Shown piece after piece: positions 1 to 6,578 of a stretch of DNA of 13,403 bases. Each line of letters opens with the position of its first letter. The stretch's first letter is position 1. The notes below the pieces were generated by a model, which was given only the letters and a program-made list of their open reading frames with translations, searched no databases and was not told the DNA's origin. Origin of the DNA: Thermoplasmata archaeon (GTDB taxonomy: Archaea > Thermoplasmatota > Thermoplasmata > Lutacidiplasmatales > UBA184); contig JAKIWU010000022.1 in assembly GCA_022749905.1 (NCBI GenBank), positions 1-13,403 of the forward strand. The letters are read 5' to 3'. The position numbers were made by a program, and so were the translations under genes.

Positions 1-2
1 AG

Positions 3-407
3 CTCCTCGTCGACCGCGTGCCTGGGGTGAACGCGACCCACTTCTACGTCCAGGGAATCGAGGATGTCCGCTACGCCTCCATCGCCGTTGCCGTTCTGGA
101 GAACGCCCCATGGCCGCCGCCCGCGGCGATGTCGCTCCATTTCGGGACCCCGAGTGTGACGAACGCCACCTTACTGGTCACGGTCGTTGCGTCGAGCGCG
201 ACGGTCGCCGTGAACGTGACCGCCTCGTACGTGGACTCGAACGGGGTCCTCTCCGAGTACGTGGGGCTGTTCGAGTTCCGGTTCGCGGGTGGGCTCCTCT
301 ACGCCGAGACCCTCGCTCCCACCCTCAGCACCGTCACGACAACCCCCGAAACCTCGCTCCCGATCTCCTTCCTGCTCGAGGTCGGACCTCCAGGGGGAGG
401 ACCATGA
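3..407 (+). CDS. C-terminal fragment of a probable secreted or surface protein
   Basis: The reading frame is open to the left edge, so this is the 3' end of a longer gene; the GTG at 18 is probably internal. The visible part has about 134 residues, rich in Val, Thr, Ala and Ser with alternating beta-strand character. It carries at least three N-X-T sequons (NAT, NAT, NVT), as expected for an archaeal exported N-glycosylated protein. No membrane helix, cysteine or catalytic motif is visible, and it ends in a Gly/Pro tail. Its TGA stop overlaps the ATG of the next gene (ATGA at 404-407), so it is probably co-translated with the membrane protein that follows. I do not recognise the family. Export is inferred from composition only, because the signal peptide would lie outside the window. 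Confidence 0.7.
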   Translation, partial: LLVDRVPGVNATHFYVQGIEDVRYASIAVAVLENAPWPPPAAMSLHFGTPSVTNATLLVTVVASSATVAVNVTASYVDSNGVLSEYVGLFEFRFAGGLLYAETLAPTLSTVTTTPETSLPISFLLEVGPPGGGP

Positions 408-766
408 GGGCATCGCGGGCGGTCGCCGTCTGGGCGGTCGTCATCGTCGTCCTTCTCTTCGTCGAGGTCGCCGAGCTCACCCACGTGTTCCGGCTCCCGT
501 TCCAATCCGTGATCGGGAACGTGATCGCGTTCGTGTTCGCGATCGCGTTCACCACGATCCTCGCGCTCATCGGCGCGCTGTTCATCGGGATCTACATTTC
601 CCAGCGGATGCAGTCGACCGGCGGCTTCACGGCGTTCGAGGAGGAGATGCTCAAGATGCGCTCCGACGTCCAGCGCCTCTCCTCGGACGTGGCACGACTA
701 CGGGAGAGGGTCGAACCCGGCCCGGAGCATGCGTCCAAGGAAGGGGGCGGCTCCCCTCCGCCATGA
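404..766 (+). CDS. Small two-helix membrane protein with C-terminal coiled coil
   Basis: A 120-aa protein of unknown family. Residues about 6-24 and 36-65 are strongly hydrophobic and should form two membrane helices. Residues about 77-103 are charged with heptad-like spacing (EEEMLKM, DVQRL, DVARLRERV) and look like a cytoplasmic coiled coil, followed by a Gly/Pro-rich tail. The ATG at 404 is chosen over the upstream in-frame ATG at 110 because the longer version would be an Arg-rich out-of-frame copy of the preceding gene, and a GGGGGAGG Shine-Dalgarno lies at about 393-400. Both ends overlap neighbours by ATGA, so it is translationally coupled to the putative surface protein upstream and to guaAA downstream. 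A membrane partner or anchor for the upstream exported protein is possible but only inferred. Confidence 0.8.
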   Translation: MRASRAVAVWAVVIVVLLFVEVAELTHVFRLPFQSVIGNVIAFVFAIAFTTILALIGALFIGIYISQRMQSTGGFTAFEEEMLKMRSDVQRLSSDVARLRERVEPGPEHASKEGGGSPPP

Positions 767-1329
767 AGGTCCCCGTCATCGACAACGGCGGCCAGTGGAC
801 CCACCGCGAGTACAGGGTGCTCCGGGACCTGGGCGCCGAGAGCCGGATTGTTCCGAACACCACCGAGTTCGGCGACCTCGATGCGGATGCTGTCGTTCTG
901 TCCGGAGGCGCACTCAGTCTCGAAGGCACCGAGACCCCGCTCGGCAAGGTGGGGGACTGGATCGACAAGGCGACGTTCCCGGTCCTCGGGATCTGTGTGG
1001 GCCATCAGTTCCTCGCGCGGCACTTCGGGGGTCGAGTGGTGCGGGCGACCGCGCCCGAGTTTGGCCGGGTCCAAGTCGAAGTCGACCCGACCGAGGATCG
1101 GCTCTTCCGAGGGATCCCACGCCGGTTCACCGCCTGGTCGAGCCACAACGACCAGGTGCTCCAACTGCCGCCCGGCTGGAAGGGACTCGCCCACTCGGCC
1201 GCATGCCCGGTCCAGGCCATGGCCCACGCCGACCGGCCGATCTGGGGCGTCCAGTTCCATCCCGAGGTCGAGCACACCGAACACGGCCGGGAGCTGCTCG
1301 CGAACTTCCTCGCCGTGGTTCGGCGCTAG
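763..1329 (+). CDS. guaAA: GMP synthase glutamine amidotransferase subunit (GuaAA)
   Basis: A class I glutamine amidotransferase of 188 aa. It releases ammonia from glutamine for a separate ATP-pyrophosphatase subunit that converts XMP to GMP in the cytosol. In most archaea these are two polypeptides rather than one GuaA, and the length fits the single-domain glutaminase. Residues 7-23 (DNGGQWTHREYRVLRDL) match the archaeal GuaAA opening. The nucleophile is Cys78 in GICVGHQF, and the His166/Glu168 pair lies in GVQFHPEVEH. SSHNDQV around 126-132 corresponds to the conserved substrate-site loop. Its ATG overlaps the stop of the membrane protein upstream (ATGA at 763-766), so translation is probably coupled. 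The synthetase subunit (GuaAB) is not in the window. The identification is secure; the operon with membrane/surface genes is unusual. Confidence 0.95.
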   Translation: MKVPVIDNGGQWTHREYRVLRDLGAESRIVPNTTEFGDLDADAVVLSGGALSLEGTETPLGKVGDWIDKATFPVLGICVGHQFLARHFGGRVVRATAPEFGRVQVEVDPTEDRLFRGIPRRFTAWSSHNDQVLQLPPGWKGLAHSAACPVQAMAHADRPIWGVQFHPEVEHTEHGRELLANFLAVVRR

Positions 1330-1344
1330 CGGCCGCCGCCTCCC

Positions 1345-1355
1345 GAACAATAATG
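1345..1355 (+). promoter_or_regulatory. TATA-like element before the 517-aa gene
   Basis: GAACAATAATG is the only AT-rich stretch in the 60-bp gap after guaAA. Its centre near 1350 predicts a transcription start about 26 nt on, near 1376. That leaves room for the GGGGTGA Shine-Dalgarno (1379-1385) placed 4 nt before the GTG start at 1390. The geometry is consistent but the match to a TATA/BRE consensus is loose. Confidence 0.4.
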
Positions 1356-1389
1356 TGCCCGCGCCGTTCGAGGCGCGCGGGGTGAAACC

Positions 1390-2943
1390 GTGCGGGCACG
1401 CAAGGCGTCCGGCGGCCGCGAAGGCGAGCTCGTCCGCAGGGCCGCCAAGCTTCGGGAGAGCGTAGACCGGCTCTTGCCGCGGCTCACGCCAGAGTGCCCC
1501 ACCGACCGGTTCGACAAGTTGCGGGAGGCGCTGGAGGAGGTTCGGTCCGCGCGTGACGATGAGGGACGTCTCGAGCGTTTTGGGCGATGGGGCGACCCGA
1601 TGGTCCGCGCCTACGCCGGGCTCTTGAAGTTCTACCACAAGCCCGAGCTCCCCGGACTTCTTGTCGCCCGGTACCCCACCGGCGAGATCCCGTTCGCCCC
1701 ACTCTCGCGAGCGACGCGCGAGGCCGAGATCGCCGTCCAGTACGCCGACGATCCGGCGCGGCTCCTCCTCGGATATCTCGAGTGGGCCCGCAAGGGCTTC
1801 CACTTCTTCGCGACGGACTCCACGCTCTACTGCACGGGGCGCGATCCGACTCCGCCCGAGGAGTTCCGCGCGCGGCAGATCGCGAACCTCCCCTACCGCC
1901 TTGAACCGGGGCGGGGCGAGAGGAACCTCGACTGCGTCCACCTCGCCAAGGGCGACTCGGTCCCGTTCCTCGCCGTCGACTGGACGAGCGCCAAGACCCG
2001 GTTCCGCGTGTGCCCCCGGTGCGCGAAGGGCGATCGCCACCTCCTCTCGTCCCTGAGCTCGAGGGTGGGCATCCCGGATCCCGAGTCTGCGTTCTCGGTC
2101 TCGGTCTCGTTGAACGTCGAGTGCAAACGCTCGCGCGATTGCCCGCACCTCCGACTTCCGGAGCTTCCGCGGGGACTTCGGAAACGGTACGCCTTCGGTC
2201 GCATGTCCGATCGGGAGCTCCTCGAGGCCTACCGCACCGAGGCGATCGGTGTGCTCGAACGGAGCCGCGACCCGATCTTCGTCGCCGAGGGAGTCTGCTA
2301 TGGGCCGGACCGCGCCGCGTTCATCGAGGTGCTTGCCCCGACGCCCGAGGAGCGGAGCGCCCTCGACGAGGTGCTCCCCGAGGTCCGCGGGCTCTTCGAC
2401 ATCGATGAAGCCTCGGCGAGCCGCGCGCTGGAGAAGCTCTGGCCCCAGCACGCGGACATCATCGTGCGGGCGATCGTGCCGGATCCGGCGCGCGCGAGCG
2501 AGCTCGTCCGCGAGGCTCGGAATGCCCCCGGCCGGGTCAGCGAACTCCTTCACCGTGCGGCGCGGGCGTCCCGAGAGCGGGAGATGCTCGACTCGTTACC
2601 GCACTACCAATCCCTCTCCCGTGAGGCCGCGTTCGTCGATGCCGTGGCCCGAGCGTTCCGAGCCCGGGGACCCCGTGCTGCCGAGAAGCTCGTCATCGAA
2701 CGGATGCCGAGGGAGGGGAAGGAGCGTGGTCTCGCCTTCGGGATCCTCGTCGCCCTCGGTCGCGAGTCGGCCCATCACTGGCAGTTCACCCCGACGGAGC
2801 AGGAGTTCGGCCGGAGCCTCTCGGTTCGTGCTGGCCCGGTCCTCAACGCCCCCGCAGGCGCCTACCATGAGGCGCTCGATACGCTCCTCGCGAGCGCGGG
2901 GGTCACGGACTGGGGGACGCGCGTGACGTCGGCCTCCTCGTAG
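1390..2943 (+). CDS. Conserved-looking archaeal protein of unknown function, Cys-rich centre
   Basis: A 517-aa soluble protein I do not recognise. Start is GTG at 1390 with GGGGTGA 4 nt upstream. The N-terminal ~130 residues are charged and helical. The middle holds clustered cysteines: Cys148, Cys182 (DCVHL), Cys208 and Cys211 (CPRC), Cys245 and Cys251 (C-x5-C, followed by PHL), with Cys303 further on. The CxxC plus flanking Cys/His suggests one or two structural zinc sites. The C-terminal ~250 residues are mostly helical, without a visible nucleotide-binding loop, membrane segment or signal peptide. It is separated from guaAA by 60 bp with a TATA-like element and converges on dphB 9 bp away, so it is probably monocistronic. 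The layout could fit an archaeal DUF such as DUF530, but that is a guess from memory. Confidence 0.85.
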   Translation: MRARKASGGREGELVRRAAKLRESVDRLLPRLTPECPTDRFDKLREALEEVRSARDDEGRLERFGRWGDPMVRAYAGLLKFYHKPELPGLLVARYPTGEIPFAPLSRATREAEIAVQYADDPARLLLGYLEWARKGFHFFATDSTLYCTGRDPTPPEEFRARQIANLPYRLEPGRGERNLDCVHLAKGDSVPFLAVDWTSAKTRFRVCPRCAKGDRHLLSSLSSRVGIPDPESAFSVSVSLNVECKRSRDCPHLRLPELPRGLRKRYAFGRMSDRELLEAYRTEAIGVLERSRDPIFVAEGVCYGPDRAAFIEVLAPTPEERSALDEVLPEVRGLFDIDEASASRALEKLWPQHADIIVRAIVPDPARASELVREARNAPGRVSELLHRAARASREREMLDSLPHYQSLSREAAFVDAVARAFRARGPRAAEKLVIERMPREGKERGLAFGILVALGRESAHHWQFTPTEQEFGRSLSVRAGPVLNAPAGAYHEALDTLLASAGVTDWGTRVTSASS

Positions 2944-2952
2944 AGCGCGCGC

Positions 2953-3720
2953 TCAGCGAACGCGGAAGCGCTCGAGCGCGGCGGTCTCCGTGAAATGGAG
3001 ATCCGGACCAGGGACGACGAGAGCGTGCAGGGGCTGGCCGAAGTCGAGCGCCCGCAGGGCGGGGATCATCCCGTACCAGGCCGCTGCGGTCTCGGTGCCG
3101 AGCCGTGCCACGACCGCAACCTCGTGGGTCGCGATCCCGTCAGGTGCCGGATCGCGCTCCTCGAGAATTCGAAGAGCCTCCTGGGCCCCGAGGAATCGCC
3201 CCTCCTCGGGACGGAGGTCGAGGAGAATGAGCGTGTGAAGGCCCGAGGATCGGTTGCGCCGAATCGTTTCGATGGGCGATGTCGGGGCGAATGCTGGGGC
3301 GGGGAACGGGAGCGAGGTCACCCGCCCCCAGCCGTACGGGTTGAGCCCGAGGAATCCGGCGGCCGCGGTGAGAATGCTCGCGCCGGGGAGGTAGTGGACG
3401 GAGTGACCGCGGGAGACCGCCGCCGCGCGGAGCGACCCGTGCGTCGTCGCGGCGAACGGGTCACCAGGGACCACCAAGGCAACTGGGCCGCCCTGCGCGA
3501 GGGCGTCGAGAATCGGGTCCGCGCTCTCGAGCTCGGGACGTTCGAGGCGGACGATCGGCCGACCGATCTCCAGCGAAAGCCGCTCGAACGAGCCGTGCGC
3601 GAGGATCGAGGTGTACTCTTCGCAAAAGACGGCGGAACACCGACGGAGGAGATCCACGGCCCGTCGGGAGAGGTCGCGCTCGTCGCCGAGGCCGGCGCCG
3701 ACGAACCAGAGGTCGGCCAT
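2953..3720 (-). CDS. dphB: Diphthine synthase
   Basis: A 255-aa SAM-dependent methyltransferase of the tetrapyrrole-methylase fold. It methylates the 3-amino-3-carboxypropyl histidine of elongation factor 2 to give diphthine, the second stage of diphthamide synthesis. Family features seen: FVGAGLGDERDLS at 6-18, CEEYTS at 33-38, the SAM-site VPGDPFAATTH at 84-94, PGAS at 112-115, LLDLRPEEG in the second lobe at about 166-174, and the terminal LHFTETAALERF. The length is typical. Start is ATG at 3720 with GAGAGGGG 4 nt upstream. The stop of the universal stress protein gene lies only 9 bp upstream, so the two are probably co-transcribed. It converges on the 517-aa gene. Confidence 0.95.
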   Translation of the reverse strand: MADLWFVGAGLGDERDLSRRAVDLLRRCSAVFCEEYTSILAHGSFERLSLEIGRPIVRLERPELESADPILDALAQGGPVALVVPGDPFAATTHGSLRAAAVSRGHSVHYLPGASILTAAAGFLGLNPYGWGRVTSLPFPAPAFAPTSPIETIRRNRSSGLHTLILLDLRPEEGRFLGAQEALRILEERDPAPDGIATHEVAVVARLGTETAAAWYGMIPALRALDFGQPLHALVVPGPDLHFTETAALERFRVR

Positions 3721-3729
3721 CGGCCCCTC

Positions 3730-4533
3730 TCAGCCCTTGACCGCCATGACGGGACAGGGGGCGCTCCGGAAGAGCTCCTCGAGGAACCGCCGCGTCAGAA
3801 GGGGGCCCTCCGGATGGATCGCCTCTTCGCCGACGAGAAGGAATCCATAGCGCATCCGCGAGGCCTCTTGGAGGATGAGTTCCGGAAGGCGCCGCCGGGC
3901 GCCCAGGAGGGCCTGGGAGAAGAAGGAACGGCGGTGCTCGATCGGAACGCCGCGTGGGGATCGTGTGGCCGTCGCGCCCCGGCTCCCCCGCCCGCGCGAA
4001 GCGAGCGTCAGGGTCACGATCGGCGCGCCCCGGTGGGACACCGCGATCTCCTCGGCGAGCCGCATGAGCTTCGGAGGCGCGCTCTCCCCGAAGGTCGGGA
4101 CGAGCACGCGCGGGACCCTGTCCCCGGTCAGGGCGAGGCGGTTCACCACGATGACGTCGCAGGGTGCGTGGTGGAGCACGGCGGAGGAGATGTGGCCGAA
4201 GAGCGTTCCTCGGCTGCGTCGATCGCGACCGAGCGTCATGACGATGGCTTCGGTCCCGTGGATCTCCGCGCTCTCGAGGATCTCCCCCGCGACGTCGGTG
4301 CTCGCGCGGACCTCAGGGTCGACCCGAACGTCGAGGGCGGCGCCGGACTCGTGCGCCGGCACGACGATGTTCACGGATTCGCGCCAGCGGCGGGTGAGCT
4401 CCGGCAGCGTCGTTGTGGGAATCACGTAGAGGACGCGGATCTCGCCGTCGGCGTCGAGCAGCGTCGCGCCGAATCGGATGAGCGGCTCCACCTCGGAGGG
4501 CTCGCTGACGGGGATGAGCAGCCGACGGTACAC
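3730..4533 (-). CDS. Tandem-domain universal stress protein
   Basis: A 267-aa protein made of two UspA-like domains, at about 2-130 and 140-266. Domain 1 opens with the typical YRRLLIPVSE strand and later has VLYVIP, then MTLGRD through GTLFGHISSAVL and CDVIVV at the end. This is the usual Usp C-terminal layout, with a degenerate G-x2-G-x9-G(S/T) nucleotide loop. Domain 2 restarts with RVLVPTFGES, has a basic Ser/Arg-rich insertion at about 179-203 and ends CPVMAVKG. Start is GTG at 4533: a TGA lies two codons upstream in frame, so no longer start exists, and GAGGGGAG sits about 10 nt before it. The partner or signal sensed cannot be read from sequence. It lies between a KdpF-like gene and dphB on the same strand. 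Confidence 0.9.
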   Translation of the reverse strand: MYRRLLIPVSEPSEVEPLIRFGATLLDADGEIRVLYVIPTTTLPELTRRWRESVNIVVPAHESGAALDVRVDPEVRASTDVAGEILESAEIHGTEAIVMTLGRDRRSRGTLFGHISSAVLHHAPCDVIVVNRLALTGDRVPRVLVPTFGESAPPKLMRLAEEIAVSHRGAPIVTLTLASRGRGSRGATATRSPRGVPIEHRRSFFSQALLGARRRLPELILQEASRMRYGFLLVGEEAIHPEGPLLTRRFLEELFRSAPCPVMAVKG

Positions 4534-4618
4534 GGATCAGGCGCTCCCCTCGGACGGCGAAGGGCCGGTCGCTCCTCTCGGGCGGGATGCACCGGGAAGG
4601 ACGGTCATGCCCGCCCGC

Positions 4619-4732
4619 CTAGAAACTCTCGGGGTGGAGCATGGAGTAGATGAGGTAGGCAACGAGCGCGATCGCGATGACGCTGAAGAGGAGGACGCCG
4701 AGGTGCTGGAGCAGGAACGAAAGCACGTCCAT
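4619..4732 (-). CDS. KdpF-like single-helix membrane microprotein
   Basis: A 37-aa ORF below usual gene-caller thresholds. The translation begins MDVLSFLLQHLGVLL and ends YLIYSMLHPESF. Residues about 4-31 form one hydrophobic helix. The end fits the pattern Y-L-x-Y-x-(L/M)-x-x-P-E-x-F typical of KdpF, the small subunit that stabilises the KdpABC potassium pump. Support that it is real: ATG with GGTGAG (4742-4737) 4 nt upstream, a TATA box CTAAATA about 34 nt upstream, and Leu/Ile/Val codons ending mainly in C. No kdpA, kdpB or kdpC is in the window. The next gene downstream, after 85 bp, is a universal stress protein, a domain also found in the KdpD sensor. It may be a true KdpF or a KdpF-like microprotein for another transporter. 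Confidence 0.72.
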   Translation of the reverse strand: MDVLSFLLQHLGVLLFSVIAIALVAYLIYSMLHPESF

Positions 4733-4762
4733 GGGGCTCACCGAGAGCGAGGGAGGGCACGG

Positions 4763-4769
4763 TATTTAG
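4763..4769 (-). promoter_or_regulatory. TATA box for the KdpF-like gene, overlapping the hef stop codon
   Basis: On the minus strand the sequence reads ACTAAATACC, a good archaeal TATA box in a very GC-rich setting. Its centre is about 34 nt before the ATG at 4732, so a transcript would start near 4740 and include the GGTGAG Shine-Dalgarno. The TAA inside it (4768-4766) is the hef stop codon. Confidence 0.6.
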
Positions 4770-6547
4770 TCCGACCCGGCAGCGGGCGCCCCGCCCGCTC
4801 CGCCCGCGGACGATGGCGTGCGTTGTCGAGGGCGTGCGACGCTCTCCGTTGCCAACTCTCCCTCGGACGATCCCTCCGCTCGCTTCGTGGACCGACGACG
4901 CGCCTCGGCGGAGAGGCGCCGGACGATCCGTCCCATCGCTTTCTCGCGCCGAGTCTCCGCCTTCTGGTACCCGACGTCGCGGGTCTCCTCGGTCAGGAGG
5001 AGCACGACGCGTCCGAGGCTCGAGCGGCCGGTTCTTCCTCTGCGTTGGATGGCGCGAATCTCGCTCGGGATCGACTCGAAGAACACGACGAGGTCGACGT
5101 CCGGCACGTCGAGTCCCTCCTCCGCGACACTGCTGGCGACGAGGATCGCGCAGACCCCGGAGCGGAACGCCTCGAGGATACGTGCCTGTTCCTTCTGGTT
5201 CATGCCGGGGTCGTTCGCGTCGCGGGTCGCCTGGCCGACGAACCGGCCGACCGTCCATCCCTGCCCCTCGAGAACCTCCTGGATCCCTTGGATCGTGTCG
5301 CGGAACTGCGCGAAGACGAGGATCCGGGGCGGCCGACCGCGCGGCTTCGCATACTCTTCGGTGAGCAGGAGGACGAGCGCGTCGATCTTCGGGTGGGATG
5401 CGGAGCGCGTCTCCGTACGGAGCCCGAGGGCGATCCGCCTCGCCTCGACGAGCTGCGGGATCTTGAGGAACGCCTGGTCCCCGCGCCCGGGCTTCTCTTT
5501 CGCCGCGACGCGGCCGACGTACTGGAGGAAGGGGTCGAGCCCCTGGGTCTCGAGACGCTCGAGGGCGTGGTGAAGATGCAGGAGCACGAGCTGGTGGAAC
5601 AGAGGCCCGAACTTCCGGACCATCGGCCCGGGGCGGGCGAAGATCTCGGCCCGCAGCTGGATCAAGTCCTTCACCGAGAGCGAGGTGATCGGCTTCTTGC
5701 GGAGAAAGCCGATCTTCTGGAGCTTGCGAGCGCTGTCGAAGTTGGCCTCCCGCAGCAACCCCTGGATCCGTTGCAACTCGGGGGGTAACCGGACCCAGCG
5801 GTGTTCGATCGCGACGGGTTGGACGTACTCCCGTACCCCTTCTTCCTCCCGGTGCCGCGCTTCGATGCGGGCGACGCCGAGGGCGCCGACGACCTCCTGG
5901 ATCCGCTCGTCCCGCCCGCCCGGCGAGGCCGTCAGGCCGAGGACACGCCCCTCGCGCGGGCGGTCGGCCCGGTAGCGCTCGGCGATCGGGACGTAGGCGT
6001 ACTTTCCGACCGCGTGGTGGGCCTCATCGAACACGAGCAGCATGACCTCCTTCAGGTCGATCCGGCCAAGGGCGAGATCGTTCGCGATGAGCTCCGGGGT
6101 CGCGAAGATCGCCTCCGCGGAGTCCCAGGCTCCCTCCCGCACCGGATGCGCCACCGTTCCGGTGAAACGCGCGATCCGCAGCCTCACGAACCAGCGTCCG
6201 AAGAACTCCGCGTGCTGGCGAACGAGGGGACGGGTCGGCGCGAGGAAGAGGAGTTTGCCCGGAGCCCTGCGGAGGACCTCGGCGGCGATCAGGGCTGCGA
6301 TGACGGTCTTGCCGAGGCCCGTCGGCAGGACGACGAGCAGGTCCTCCGCGATCCCGATGCGAGCGAGGTCCACCTGGAACGGCAGGGCCCGGATCTGATC
6401 CGGAACGAGGAGCGGGTGCTCGACCATGCCGTGGTCGACCCGCCAGACGCCCGGGAGCGCTGGAGGCCGCTCCCGCGCTACGGGGGTGGTGAGCTCGCCG
6501 TCGGACTGGAACTCGTCGAGCCTGTGCTGCTTCTTCGCGCGTTCCAT
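4766..6547 (-). CDS. hef: Hef-type (FANCM-like) SF2 DEAH helicase, helicase-only form
   Basis: A 593-aa superfamily 2 DNA helicase/translocase closely matching the helicase half of archaeal Hef, which acts on stalled forks and branched DNA. Motifs in order: Walker A PTGLGKT 75-81, FLAPTRPLVRQHAE about 101-114, DEAH 174-177 in FDEAHHAVGKYAY, LTASPG 205-210, ILVFAQFRDT about 409-418, SSVAEEGLDVP 472-482, and the arginine-finger motif QRRGRTGR 501-508. The helical insert between the RecA lobes (about 250-400), including HLHHALERLETQGL, is Hef-like. After about residue 540 there is only a basic, then Ser/Ala/Gly-rich tail. The XPF-type nuclease and helix-hairpin-helix domains of fused Hef are absent. 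Start is ATG 6547, 31 nt after serS2; the open frame to 6886 lies antisense-like within serS2 and is Arg/Ser-rich noise. Likely co-transcribed with serS2. Confidence 0.92.
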   Translation of the reverse strand: MERAKKQHRLDEFQSDGELTTPVARERPPALPGVWRVDHGMVEHPLLVPDQIRALPFQVDLARIGIAEDLLVVLPTGLGKTVIAALIAAEVLRRAPGKLLFLAPTRPLVRQHAEFFGRWFVRLRIARFTGTVAHPVREGAWDSAEAIFATPELIANDLALGRIDLKEVMLLVFDEAHHAVGKYAYVPIAERYRADRPREGRVLGLTASPGGRDERIQEVVGALGVARIEARHREEEGVREYVQPVAIEHRWVRLPPELQRIQGLLREANFDSARKLQKIGFLRKKPITSLSVKDLIQLRAEIFARPGPMVRKFGPLFHQLVLLHLHHALERLETQGLDPFLQYVGRVAAKEKPGRGDQAFLKIPQLVEARRIALGLRTETRSASHPKIDALVLLLTEEYAKPRGRPPRILVFAQFRDTIQGIQEVLEGQGWTVGRFVGQATRDANDPGMNQKEQARILEAFRSGVCAILVASSVAEEGLDVPDVDLVVFFESIPSEIRAIQRRGRTGRSSLGRVVLLLTEETRDVGYQKAETRREKAMGRIVRRLSAEARRRSTKRAEGSSEGELATESVARPRQRTPSSAGGAGGAPAAGSD

Positions 6548-6578
6548 CGGCGGGGTTGCAAGCGAGGGAACAGGGGGA

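Noticed and set aside
592..2553. Long minus-strand open frame (653 codons) opposite guaAA and the 517-aa gene
   Set aside because: It is antisense to two well-supported genes, has no recognisable domain and a charged/Arg-rich composition typical of mirror frames in GC-rich DNA.
2943..2954. 12-bp perfect palindrome GAGCGCGCGCTC between the convergent 517-aa gene and dphB
   Set aside because: It overlaps the stop codons, has no T-tract, and alternating GC palindromes of this size are expected in such GC-rich DNA; it could be a weak hairpin but cannot be supported.
4537..4608. Short ORF (23 codons, ATG at 4608) between the KdpF-like and Usp genes
   Set aside because: Gly/Pro/Ser-rich without Shine-Dalgarno or recognisable features; its stop only serves to limit the Usp start.
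2995..4653. Long plus-strand open frame (552 codons) opposite dphB and the Usp gene
   Set aside because: It is antisense to clear dphB and Usp coding sequence, lacks family motifs and is rich in Arg, Gly and Glu.
4478..5788. Plus-strand open frame (436 codons) opposite the KdpF-like gene and the hef 3' half
   Set aside because: It is the mirror of the helicase frame, with no domain and no initiation signals.
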